DNA of 64,000 nucleotides, from contig CAVVEG010000016.1 of the NCBI GenBank assembly GCA_963747255.1, positions 62,001 through 126,000 on the forward strand. The letters are read 5' to 3'. Positions within the stretch are counted from its first letter, which is position 1. The number at the start of each line of letters is the position of its first letter. Shown here piece by piece: positions 17,644 through 26,482 of the stretch. The notes below the pieces were generated by a model that was not told where the DNA came from, did no database searches, and was given only the letters and a program-made list of their open reading frames with translations. Position numbers and translations under genes: made by a program. This stretch comes from CAIYRG01 sp963747255. GTDB lineage: Bacteria; Pseudomonadota; Alphaproteobacteria; Micropepsales; Micropepsaceae.

Positions 17644-19989
17644 ATGACCCGATTTCCCGATGCCGAACGCCGGACTGCGGTCATCGGCCGCTCCTTGCCG
17701 CGTTTGGAAGATGAGCCGCTGTTGCGTGGCCAGCGGCCGTTTTGCCGACGACATCAATTTCCCGGGGCAGTTGCACATGCGGATTGTGCGGGCGCAGATT
17801 GCGCACGGCCGCATAACGTGGCGATTGACTGTGAGGCGGCGCGCGCGATGCAAGGCGTGTTCGCGATGTGGACCGGCAAAGATGTCGGACATTTGCCGCC
17901 GATCGATTTTCGTGATCCCGCAGCGGACGCTCTTAAGCCCTATCGTCAACCTGTGCTTGCCCAGGATTGTGTCCGCTATGTCGGCGAGCCGGTGGCGGCG
18001 ATTTTTGCCTGCAGATCCCTATCTTGCCGAAGATGCCGCGGCGATGGTTGCGGTCGGATTGTCAGGCATTGCCCGTGTTGCTGTCGGCAAAAGACGAGCC
18101 GGGCGAATTCGCCGCCGGGCTCTCCACCGAAGCGATGGTCCTGCGCGACGCATATGGCGATCCGGCTGCTGCGATGCGCCGGGCAGAGCGCAATCATCGA
18201 ACTGGAGCTCGGCATCGGGCGGCATTCGGGCGTCCCGTTGGAGACCCGCGGGCGCGGTCGCGTTATTCGATCGCGGTACGCGACATGCTGGAGCTTTTTG
18301 GCGCAGCCAAAGTGCCACATCGCACGCGGGACAATCTCGCCCGAATTCTCGGCGCGCTAACCGGAATCGGTGCATCTCAAGGAGGGCCATGTCGGCGGCG
18401 GGCTTTGGCATTCGCGGAGAACTCTATCCGGAAGATGTGCTGGTATCGCCGCCGCGGCGATCCGTTTCGGCGTGCCGGTCAAATGGGTGGAAGACCGGCG
18501 CGAGCATCTTCTCGCGGCCAATCATTCGCGCGAACAGTTACATCGCGTCCGCGCCGCATCGATCGCGGACGGACGCGTGCTGGCGATGGAGGATGAGTTC
18601 TTCCATTCGCAAGGCGGTTATGTGCGGACGCATGCCGCGCGGGTGGTCGAACTGACAAGCAGCATGCTGACGGTGCCATACCGCATTCCCGCATTCCGCA
18701 GCACCGGGCATTTTCGCCTGACCAACAAGACTCCTGCCGCGACCTACCGCTCGCCGGGCCGCTACGAAGGCACTTTCGTGCGCGAGCGCATGATGGATGC
18801 GATCGCGGCAAGACTGGGGATGGATCGTATCGAGATGCGCCGCCGCAATCTGATTGCAAAATCGGAAATGCCTTTCGCGCGCGGACTTGCATGCGCTTGG
18901 CACGGATATGGTGCTGGATTCTGGCGATTACGCCGGACTGCTCGACAAGGCGCTGGCCGCATTTGGATGGGAGGCGGCGGAGGCGGAGGTGCGCGTCCGG
19001 CGCGCAAATGGGCGAAGCGGCGGGCCTTGGGGCTTGCGTGTTTCGTGGAGAAGACCGGACTTGGGTCCCAAAGATGCCGTGCGGATTTCACTCACCGATG
19101 CCGGGCGAAATCGAACTCGTGACGGGCGGCGCGTCGCTGGGCCAGGGTTATGAAACCGTGATGGCGCAGATTTGTGCCGATGCGCTCGGCGTGGATTACC
19201 GCAGACGTCACGGTCGTGCACGGCCAGACCGATCGTATTGCGGATGGCGTCGGCGCACATGCTTCGCGCGCCACCGTGATGACAGGAAGTGCGGCCTATG
19301 ACGGCGCGCTCAAACTGCGCGCGCTGCTGCTGGAAGCTGCCGCAGGCCTGCTGCAGACGCGGATTGCTGCGCTGGAGATCAGGGAAGGCCGGATCGGCAC
19401 GGACGGGAGATGACGCGGGGCCATCGATTTCGCTCGCGGAAATCGCGCGGCAAACCGGGACGGCGGGCTCTGCGCGGAAGGCATCCACCGCAGCGAGCAC
19501 ATGACCTATCCCTATGGCGTTCATATCGCGCAGGTCGGGTGGATCGCGAGACCGGCGCGGTCACAGTCGAACGCTTTCTGGTTGCTTATGACATCGGCCG
19601 CGCGGTGAATCCGATGATGATCGCGGGCCAGATCGCCGGCGGTTTTGCGCAAGGCCTGGGCGGCGCGCTGATACGAGGAATTTCTCTATTCGCCCGATGG
19701 ACAGCCGCTGTCGGTCACCTTTGCCGATTATCTGATGCCGACCGCCTGCGAAGTGTCGAAGGTCGAAGTGCTGCTGACGGAAGATGCGCCCAGCCCGCTT
19801 AATCCGTCTGGGACTGAAAGGCTCAGGCGAAGCAGGGGTCACGGCGGTCGGCGCAGCGCTGGCCTCGGCGATCGACGATGCAATCGGGATTCCTCTCGCG
19901 GTGACGGAACTGCCCGATCACCCCGCAGCGCCTCTTGTCTCTCATGAAAGGCGCTCGCCATTCCGGCGTTGGGCAAGGCCGCGATATAG
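17644..19989 (+). pseudogene. Second xanthine dehydrogenase-family molybdopterin subunit, about ten frame breaks
   Basis: Segments in all three plus-strand frames reconstruct a molybdenum hydroxylase large subunit. In order they are LPRLEDEPLLRGQ, VRYVGEPVAAIFA, IRFGVPVKWVEDRREHLLAA, AATYRSPGRYEGTFVRERMM, VTGGASLGQGYETVMAQICA, the AVNPMMIAGQIAGGFAQGLG stretch, and the catalytic-glutamate motif GLKGSGEAGVTAVG. The C-terminus seems to end at TAG 19987-19989. The length would be about 780 residues. It is a paralogue of 12584-14953 but not a recent duplicate. It diverges from UbiD. There are about ten switches of frame in 2.3 kb without obvious premature stops in the family frame, which is odd for an old pseudogene. 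Confidence 0.7.
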
Positions 19990-20025
19990 TGACGTCCGAA
20001 GGCGATCGGGGTACCGGCACATCAC

Positions 20026-20903
20026 ATGAGGAATCGGAACAGCACTGGCGTTTTGCGCTTGGCCTGTCATTCGGCCCGGTCGCCTTGGTCTCTGCCGCTG
20101 AAACCTCTTCGCCAATTCCCGATTTTTCCGGCGTGTGGGGCCGCAACACCATCGATTACACCGCGCCGGATCACGGCAAGGGGCCGGTGCAAAATATCTC
20201 CGGAAGCCGCAACATCATGATCGGCGATTTTCACGATCCGATGCTGAAGCCGTGGGCGGCCGAAATCGTGAGGCGAAATGGCGATATTGCCCGCACCGGC
20301 GCGGCTTTCCCACCGCGCACAATCAGTGCTGGCCCGAACCGCCGCCCTATATTCTGGGAAATCAGGAACTCCAGGTGTTGCAGCAAAAGGATCAGGTGAT
20401 GCTGGTGTATTCGCATGGTTCGCAGGTCCGCCATGTCCGTCTGAATGTTCCGCATCCAGCGAAACTCGAGCCATCATGGTATGGCGATTCGGTCGGCCAT
20501 TACGAAAACGGTGAACTGGTGGTGGACACGATTGGAGTCAAAGTCGCGCCGCTTTCGTCTCTGGACCGCTACGGCACGCCACACACCGAAGCGCTGCACG
20601 TGATCGAGCATTATCACATGGTGGAACAGGCAAAGCGCATACCTCCGAACCCCTGGGCACGGGTGGATTTCCGCGGCGCGGATGACGCGATCGATCGCAA
20701 TTACAAAGGCAAGGTGCTGCGCGTCGATTTTAGTGTGGAGGATCCCGGCGCATTCAACAGCGACTGGTCCGGCGTCGTGGTTTACAACCGCGCGAGGGGT
20801 AGCTTTCGTTGAAGACGTCTGCGCCGAGAATATCCATGATTATATCACTGGCAGGGATTCCGCAGTGCCGACAGCGGCAAATCTCGACATAACCGGCGAA
20901 TAA
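20026..20903 (+). pseudogene. Secreted PDFSGVW-type protein, paralogue of 5681-6548, frameshifted
   Basis: A signal peptide (ending LVSAAETSSP) leads into IPDFSGVWGRN, LKPWAAEIVRRNGDI, CWPEPPPYILGNQE, PSWYGDSVGHYENGELVVD, LHVIEHYHMVEQ, VDFSVEDPGAFNSDW and, in a further frame, VEDVCAENIHDY. These are the family landmarks found at 5681-6548, in the same order. ATG at 20026 fits the N-terminus but needs a frame change within the signal peptide; other changes lie near 20310 and 20800. Export to the periplasm is expected; the function is unknown. It follows the broken molybdenum hydroxylase directly and may share its transcript. Confidence 0.6.
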
Positions 20904-20930
20904 TGCCCACCGCCCCGCAGTAGATCATGA

Positions 20931-21922
20931 ATGACCTCGGATCGCGTTCTGCCGGCGATGAGCTGCTTCGCAGTCTGGCTGGAGATGCTTCCGGCGGCGG
21001 TTTCCGCCAACGATGCCGAATTCCGTGTGCTGTGGTGCAATCGGGCCATGCTGGAATTGACCGGCGCCGAACCTGTGCCCGGCAGCGATGGATGTCTTGC
21101 GCTTGAATTTGTTCTTGCCCGACGGAACGCTTTGCCTCCGGAGGCATCGCCGATCGCGGTCGCCTTCCGGGAGCGGCGCGCCGTCCGCGGAATCGAGCTT
21201 CTGGTCGAGAAGCCGGATGGGCGGCGAACGCCTTTTCTCGCCTATGCCACGCCGGTTCACGATGCTGCCGGAAAATTTTCCGGCACCATCAACATGCTGG
21301 TTGATATTGCCGGCCGGCGTGAATCCGAGGCCAACAGCCGCGCATTGCTGGCCCAGTTCATCCACCGCGAGAAAAACGAAATCCAGACGATCCAGTCGCT
21401 GCTCTCCGGTGCTCAGCGCGAAACGGCTCAGCCCGAAGCACGGCAGGTTCTCGTGGACACCTCGCGCCGCGTGGGTGCTATTGCGGCCGCCCAGGGTGCA
21501 ATAACCCGCACGGCCGGCGCCACCCTCGATGCGCTTCTGCTGCTTGAGTTCCTTTCCGGCAATTCGCCAGCCAGAGCTTCGGGCCGAAGCTGGATATCCG
21601 GGTGGAGAGTTCAGCCGGTTCGCTCACGAACCGTGCGGCCGTGCCGCTCGCGATCATCATCAATGAGCTGGTCAGCAATTCCGTCACCCACGGGAGGGGC
21701 GAGCGCACGCGCGTCGTCGTACGCCTCGGCCTGACGGTTACCGATGGCAGGGCAACCCTGATTGTTCAGGATGACGGCCCGGGCTTCGAAGCGGCTCCCG
21801 CCAAACGCCGTGCTTCGGGACTCGGCCTGGTCGAAGCGCTTGCCCGCCAATTGGGTGGCAATCTGGAAGTGACGGTGCAGGACGGCGCGCATTGCGTCAT
21901 CCGCTTCGGCGAAACGCCATAA
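20931..21922 (+). CDS. PAS-containing sensor histidine kinase, HisKA_2 type, one frame break
   Basis: The first frame (20931 to about 21580) has an N-terminal PAS-like domain (residues about 20-125, with FRVLWCNRAMLELTGAEPVP) and the phospho-acceptor stretch FIHREKNEIQTIQSLL with His145, matching HisKA_2 kinases. The catalytic ATP-binding part is in a second frame from about 21600: IIINELVSNSVTHG is the N box, VQDDGPGFEAAP the G1 box and ASGLGLVEALARQLGGN the G2 box. One indel near 21580 joins them, giving about 330 residues without membrane segments, so a soluble cytosolic sensor. No response regulator is adjacent. The kinase could regulate the island, but no evidence shows its target. Confidence 0.75.
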
Positions 21923-21925
21923 CGG

Positions 21926-23148
21926 TCACTTCGCAGCCGCAGGGACCATTTCAACATCGCGAACCCGGCTCAGATCCGGAAGCCAGGCGGCGAGAAGCCC
22001 CAGCGCCGGAAGGAACGACGTCAGCCGATAAACAAATTCTACGCTGGTCTGGTCGGCGACCCAGCCGAACGCGGCCGCACCCACTCCCGAGAGACCGAAG
22101 GCAAAACCGAAAAACAATCCCGAAATGGTGCCCACTTTGCCGGGCACAAGTTCCTGCGCATAGACCACAATCGCCGGGAAAGGACGACGACAGAGTCAGT
22201 CCGATGAACACAGACAGCACGCCCGTCCAGAACAGATTCATATATGGCAGCATCAGCGAAAAAGGCAGCGCGCCCAGGACCGAAAACCAGATTACGTATT
22301 TTCGGCCGATGCGGTCGCCAATCAGTCCGCCGGCAAGCGTTCCGACCGCCACAGGAATCAGGAACAGCGACAGATATAAGTTGCGCGCTCCGCAGCGACA
22401 CGCCGAAATGATGGATCAGATAGAAGGTGTAATAGGTCTGGATGCCCGAGAAATAGATCTGCTTCGAGAAGATCAGCGCCAGCAGAATCAGGATCGCGCC
22501 AACCACCTGATTTCGCGACAGCCCATGTGGTGACATGAGTTTCGCGCCCGCTTTCATGCGGGCAATCCCGTGGCGTTTGTACCAAAGGCCGACGTAACTC
22601 AGGATCATGATGGACAGCAGCGCCATCAGCGCAAACCAGGCGATCGATTTCTGACCGAAACTGAGCACAATCGCCGCCGCGCCCACCGGTCCGAGCGCCT
22701 GTCCGAAATTGCCGCCGACCTGGAACAGCGACTGCGCCAGCCCATAATCGTCCGCCGGAGGCCATGCGCGCCACGCGAGCGGATTCCGGGTGGAAGGTCG
22801 CGGATCCAAGTCCAACCAGCGCCGAGGCGGTCGAGCAGCAATGGATAGGTGTGGCTGACCGAAAGCAGGAGCAACCCGATCAGCGTGGAAACCATGCCCG
22901 CCGGCAATGAAAAGGGCAGCGGCCTGCCGGTCGGCATAAAGTCCGACGAGCGGCTGAAGCATCGAGGCGGTAAACTGATAGGTGGCGGTGATCAGCCCGA
23001 CCTGAACGAAATTGAGCTGCAGTGCGATCTTCAGCTGCGGGTAAATCGCTGCAAGCAGCGACTGCATCATGTCGTTCAGCAGATGGCAGAAGCTGATCGC
23101 GAACAGAACGGAAAAGGTCGTGACGTGAACCGACCGCTCCGCAGACAT
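21926..23148 (-). pseudogene. Fsr-type (fosmidomycin resistance-like) MFS exporter, frameshifted
   Basis: Minus-strand pieces reconstruct a 12-helix major facilitator of about 400 residues closely resembling E. coli Fsr. They include FAISFCHLLNDMMQSLLAAI, LITATYQFTASMLQPLVGLY, DYGLAQSLFQVGGNFGQALG, LIFSKQIYFSGIQTYYTFYL, GDRIGRKYVIW and YAQELVPGKVGTISGLFFGF. MSAERSVHVTTFSVLF at 23148 is a good start. At least four changes of frame are needed (near 22920, 22780, 22380 and 22180). It converges on the histidine kinase with 3 bases between stops. Fsr proteins export small drug-like molecules; the natural substrate here is unknown. Confidence 0.75.
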
Positions 23149-23257
23149 GGACGCAGTGGTCAATTTGAATCCGGACCCGAAGTTCTCATATCCCGAAAAT
23201 AACGGTCTGGGGCGGCGATACAACTGGGTTCTTTGACGCAAACCCGGTGCGCGGCGG

Positions 23258-24310
23258 TCAATTGCGCCGGCCGGTACGGCGGCTGTCGAGCACAAGCCAG
23301 ATCTTGCGGCAGAGCTGTTCGAGATCGGACAGACCAAATTCCCGGTGGGCGATGGCGGTGTGCGGCATGATGATAATGTTCCTGTCAGCCTGACGGAGCA
23401 GCGGATCATCAGGGCTCCACGGCTCCTCGTAACCCACATCCATGCCCAACCCGCCCAGGCGCTCCGTTTCAACTGCCCATAACAGGGCATCACGATCGAT
23501 CAGCGCGGCGCGTGCGGTGTTGATCAGCATCGCCCCGGGCTTCAGCGCCTCCAGCTCTTTGCGGCCTATGATCCCGCGCGTGGATTCATTCAGCGGCAAT
23601 TGCACGATCGCAAAGTCCGATTGCGCCATCAACGCCAGAAGATCGGCGTAACGTGCACCGAGATCGAGTTCGTCGGCGGGCGCGAGTCTCGTGCGCTGAT
23701 GGTAGAGGATGCTCATCCCGAAAGCGTTCGCACGACGGGCAATTTCGCGTCCGACTTCACCCATTCCGACCACTCCGAGCGTTGACCCGGCAAGCATCTG
23801 CAGGCCCGGAATACGCGCGTAATTCGAGCCTCCGGTATAGCGCTGGTCGAAAGCCCGGATCGGGTGGTCGCGCTCGCGCCATTGATCTGCTGTTACCACA
23901 CAATTGTATTGGGCGATTTTCCTCGCCAGCGCGATCATCAGTGCAAAAGCATGTTCGGCGACGGCGGCGTTGACCTTGCGCGGAAGTGTAAGAACGGGAA
24001 TCCGGCGCTGTGCGCACGCCGTGGTGTCGATATTGCCGGTCAGAGCGCCAAAATTGAGCACGATCGCATTCGGCTTCAGTTTTGCGGCCAATTCCCGGTC
24101 CAGATGCAGCGACTCGAGGACAACGATATCGGCGTCCGGCAGCAGCGACGCCAATTCCCCCTCATTCGCAGCGAAGCGAATATCGGCGGGAAACAGGCCC
24201 GGGATTTCGCGGCGGAATCTTTCGCAGCGGGCAGAGAAATCCGGGATATCATGCGCGAAGAAATCCGCAACCGCACGACGGTGTTCCTCCGGCGCCCGGG
24301 GATCAAGCAT
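23258..24310 (-). CDS. D-isomer-specific 2-hydroxyacid dehydrogenase
   Basis: The protein is a NAD(P)-dependent D-2-hydroxyacid dehydrogenase of the phosphoglycerate dehydrogenase/formate dehydrogenase superfamily. LGVVGMGEVGREIARR forms the dinucleotide-binding turn. The catalytic Arg, Glu and His appear in INTARAALIDRDAL, MDVGYEEPWSPDD and IIMPHTAIAHREF. The ATG at 24310 (MLDPRAPEEH) gives about 350 residues, a normal size. An upstream ATG at 24373 would overlap the start codon of the divergent gene at 24372, which is implausible, so I prefer 24310, although no strong ribosome binding site is visible. Substrate unknown. Confidence 0.85.
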   Translation of the reverse strand: MLDPRAPEEHRRAVADFFAHDIPDFSARCERFRREIPGLFPADIRFAANEGELASLLPDADIVVLESLHLDRELAAKLKPNAIVLNFGALTGNIDTTACAQRRIPVLTLPRKVNAAVAEHAFALMIALARKIAQYNCVVTADQWRERDHPIRAFDQRYTGGSNYARIPGLQMLAGSTLGVVGMGEVGREIARRANAFGMSILYHQRTRLAPADELDLGARYADLLALMAQSDFAIVQLPLNESTRGIIGRKELEALKPGAMLINTARAALIDRDALLWAVETERLGGLGMDVGYEEPWSPDDPLLRQADRNIIIMPHTAIAHREFGLSDLEQLCRKIWLVLDSRRTGRRN

Positions 24311-24371
24311 CACGGCGAGTATCCGGAGAAAGTGGTCGAATTCGACCACGATGCGCTTCTCAGAGGGAATC

Positions 24372-24911
24372 ATGGCGCGCGTCAGCCTTATCGAAGAAGA
24401 TAAACATCCCGAGCTCTCGGAACTGATGGGGCGAATTCGCGGCGCGCGGCGCGGCCGGGTCATTAATGTTTACAAACTGCTCTTGCACAATCCAGCATTA
24501 GCGGAGGCATGGTTTGCGCTCAACAACGCTGTGCGGTGGAAAACCCGGCTGGCCGGCCGATTGCGTGAGCTGGTCATCATCAGGATCGGCATACTGTGCG
24601 ATGCGCCCTACATTCTGCGCCAGCACGTTCCGAAGCTGGCGGCGGCCGAAGGCATTACGCCCGGGGAATGCGATGCCCTGCGCAATTGGCGGGAGAGCCG
24701 TTTCTTCAATTCGTGCGAACGCGCGGTGCTCGATTATACCGATGCGGTTACCCGCGCAGCCAGCGCAAGTGATGAAGTCTTCAGCGCGGCAAAGCGCTTT
24801 TTTGACGAGGCGCAGATCATCGAACTCACGGTGCTGATCGGCTCCTACAACATGCATGCCAGGGTGATGAACGCGGTTCGGCTCGATCTGGAAGAGCCGG
24901 ATACCCCTTAA
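24372..24911 (+). CDS. Carboxymuconolactone decarboxylase-family protein
   Basis: The 179-residue protein fits the CMD/AhpD-like helical family: FALNNAVRWKTRLAGRLREL, VIIRIGILCDAPYILRQHVP and ELTVLIGSYNMHARVMNAV are typical. The CxxC peroxidatic pair of AhpD is absent (only one Cys in ILCDAPY), so alkylhydroperoxidase activity is unlikely. A decarboxylase or binding role in aromatic catabolism is possible. ATG at 24372 has CAGAGGGA upstream, which fixes the start. The divergent dehydrogenase starts only 61 bases away, or overlapping if its longer form is used, so promoters must lie inside the coding sequences. Confidence 0.8.
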   Translation: MARVSLIEEDKHPELSELMGRIRGARRGRVINVYKLLLHNPALAEAWFALNNAVRWKTRLAGRLRELVIIRIGILCDAPYILRQHVPKLAAAEGITPGECDALRNWRESRFFNSCERAVLDYTDAVTRAASASDEVFSAAKRFFDEAQIIELTVLIGSYNMHARVMNAVRLDLEEPDTP

Positions 24912-24940
24912 GGCCGCCGCTCAAGCCACAGCTTCAGCCG

Positions 24941-25360
24941 ATGTTACCGGCTACTGCGGAACGAAGCAGACCGATGCGGCGTTTGTCCGGCGATGACACA
25001 AATTTGCCCGGCCAGGACCCTGCCCCACGCGCAGATTTCTGTTTCGCCACAGACCGGCCGCCCGGGCAACGAATTCGACCCATCGTGGTAACCGACGCCG
25101 CTCTGATGGAATTGGGCGCGGGTTCCGCCGCAGACGAGGCGCTAAGCCGTTGCGCCGCGGGAGAGCTTTCCCCGGAACTCGCGCTCAGGCGCTTGCTGGC
25201 ACGGGCCCAATCGGAAGAGCAGACCGAGGCTGTTCTCGGAACGGCGATCTGGAATGCCCTGGAAAATCGCGACGGTGCGCGCGCCGAACGTCTCGCCCAG
25301 GTGCAGACGCTCTGGAATCGCCTGCGGCGACCGCTGCACACGGCCCTCCATTCGTTGTAG
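24941..25360 (+). CDS. Hypothetical protein
   Basis: This is an open frame of 139 residues without recognised domain. The C-terminal two thirds (from about residue 48, VVTDAALMELGAGSAADEAL and SPELALRRLLARAQSEEQTE) look like a helical alanine- and leucine-rich protein. The N-terminal third has a low-complexity character, so the true start may be the GTG near 25086. It lies on the same strand between the CMD gene and the ribosome hibernation factor. The opposite strand is open too, so a coding assignment is only moderately supported. Confidence 0.4.
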   Translation: MLPATAERSRPMRRLSGDDTNLPGQDPAPRADFCFATDRPPGQRIRPIVVTDAALMELGAGSAADEALSRCAAGELSPELALRRLLARAQSEEQTEAVLGTAIWNALENRDGARAERLAQVQTLWNRLRRPLHTALHSL

Positions 25361-25434
25361 AACTCCAGCGGCAACCCCCGCCCCGGGCAGGGCGTTTGTT
25401 AAGCGAAAAAGGCGCGCCGATCGGAGAGACGCCA

Positions 25435-26004
25435 ATGGACAGTCCGCTCGAGATAACATTTCACAATATGCGAAGCTCTGACGCGCTCGAGGAAGATATC
25501 CGCAAACGCGTCGCGAAACTCGAGAAGCTCTATGGGCGAATGGTTTCCTGCCGGGTCTCCATCGAAGCCCGAACAAAACAGCACCGCACCGGAAACCTCT
25601 ATGAGGTGCATGTCGAAATGCATCTGCCGCGTGCCCATCTTGTGGTGAGCAGGGAACCGCATCATGTGCGCGAAAAGCATGCGCGACCGGACGTGCGTGA
25701 CTCAATCCATGACGCATTCAAGGCAGCCGAGGCGCAACTCCGGGCTTTCAAGAAACAGGTTGCAGAACCAAAGGCCCATGCGGCGCCTGTGCAGGGACTT
25801 GTTTCGGAACTGTTCTCGGAGCGCGATTACGGTTTCATTCTGACCTCGGAGGGCGCGCGGCTCTATTTCCACCGCAACAGTGTCATGAATGGCAGTTTCG
25901 ACAAGTTGAAACGTGGAGACGCTGTGCACTTTGTCGAAGGCATGGGTGACACCGGGCCGACCGCGTCGAAAGTCTGGCCTGCCGAGACCACCGGGCGCCA
26001 TTGA
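25435..26004 (+). CDS. Ribosome hibernation factor (HPF/RaiA) fused to a cold-shock domain
   Basis: The 189-residue protein joins two domains. Residues about 1-105 are S30AE/RaiA-like (PLEITFHNMRSSDALEEDIR and AAEAQLRAFKKQ), which in the family binds the 30S subunit and stops translation in stress. Residues about 120-185 are a CspA-type OB fold with GLVSELFSERDYGFI and the RNP-like ARLYFHRNSVMNGSFDKL. The long-form HPF dimerisation tail is replaced by the cold-shock domain. The ATG at 25435 is fixed by GGAGAG 6 bases upstream. It is followed on the same strand by DUF2267 and a hydrolase-PRTase fusion, a grouping that suggests a stress or low-oxygen regulon (inference). Confidence 0.88.
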   Translation: MDSPLEITFHNMRSSDALEEDIRKRVAKLEKLYGRMVSCRVSIEARTKQHRTGNLYEVHVEMHLPRAHLVVSREPHHVREKHARPDVRDSIHDAFKAAEAQLRAFKKQVAEPKAHAAPVQGLVSELFSERDYGFILTSEGARLYFHRNSVMNGSFDKLKRGDAVHFVEGMGDTGPTASKVWPAETTGRH

Positions 26005-26038
26005 TCTGTCGTCAGATTTCGCATCGTCAGGAGCGGCC

Positions 26039-26482
26039 ATGAGCGCCACCGGACTTGAGGTTTTTGACAGGACGCTCCAGACCACACACATCTGGCTCGA
26101 CGAAATTATCGAGGATCTCGCGACCGACCGGCACACCGCCTGGCATGTGCTGGGCGCCGTCATGCGATCATTGCGCGACCGCTTGCCCCTTGAGCTTTCA
26201 GCCCATTTGTCGGCTGAACTGCCGCTGCTGGTGCGGGGCATCTACTTTGAAGGTTGGCGGCCAAATCGCGAAAACCTCAAACTACGCTCCCTTGCGGAAT
26301 TCCTCGCACAGGTCTCCGATCGGCTGGCTGGCACCAAACCGATCGGATCAGTGGATGCTGTTCGCGCCGTCTTCGCCGTTTTGAGCCGCCATCTCGATCG
26401 GGGACAGGTTCAAAAGGTCCGTCACGCTTTGCCCGAGGAAATTCGCGCATTTTGGCCAGACGGCGATTCCCGGCCGATGTAG
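26039..26482 (+). CDS. DUF2267 protein
   Basis: The 147-residue helical protein matches DUF2267: an early FDRTLQTTHIWLDEIIEDL, TAWHVLGAVMRSLRDRLPLE, and the diagnostic LSAELPLLVRGIYFEGW. Its function is unknown. Such genes often sit with universal stress proteins, phosphoribosyltransferases and ribosome hibernation factors, as here. The start ATG at 26039 follows AGGAG at 26029-26033. Its stop is immediately followed by the next gene's ATG. Confidence 0.85.
   Translation: MSATGLEVFDRTLQTTHIWLDEIIEDLATDRHTAWHVLGAVMRSLRDRLPLELSAHLSAELPLLVRGIYFEGWRPNRENLKLRSLAEFLAQVSDRLAGTKPIGSVDAVRAVFAVLSRHLDRGQVQKVRHALPEEIRAFWPDGDSRPM

Noticed and set aside
16034..23148. Programmed ribosomal frameshifting or an intentional recoding system
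   Set aside because: The breaks are too many, lack a common slippery sequence and occur in unrelated families; consensus error or decay is simpler.
24372..24911. AhpD-type peroxidase
   Set aside because: The CxxC pair needed for that activity is missing.
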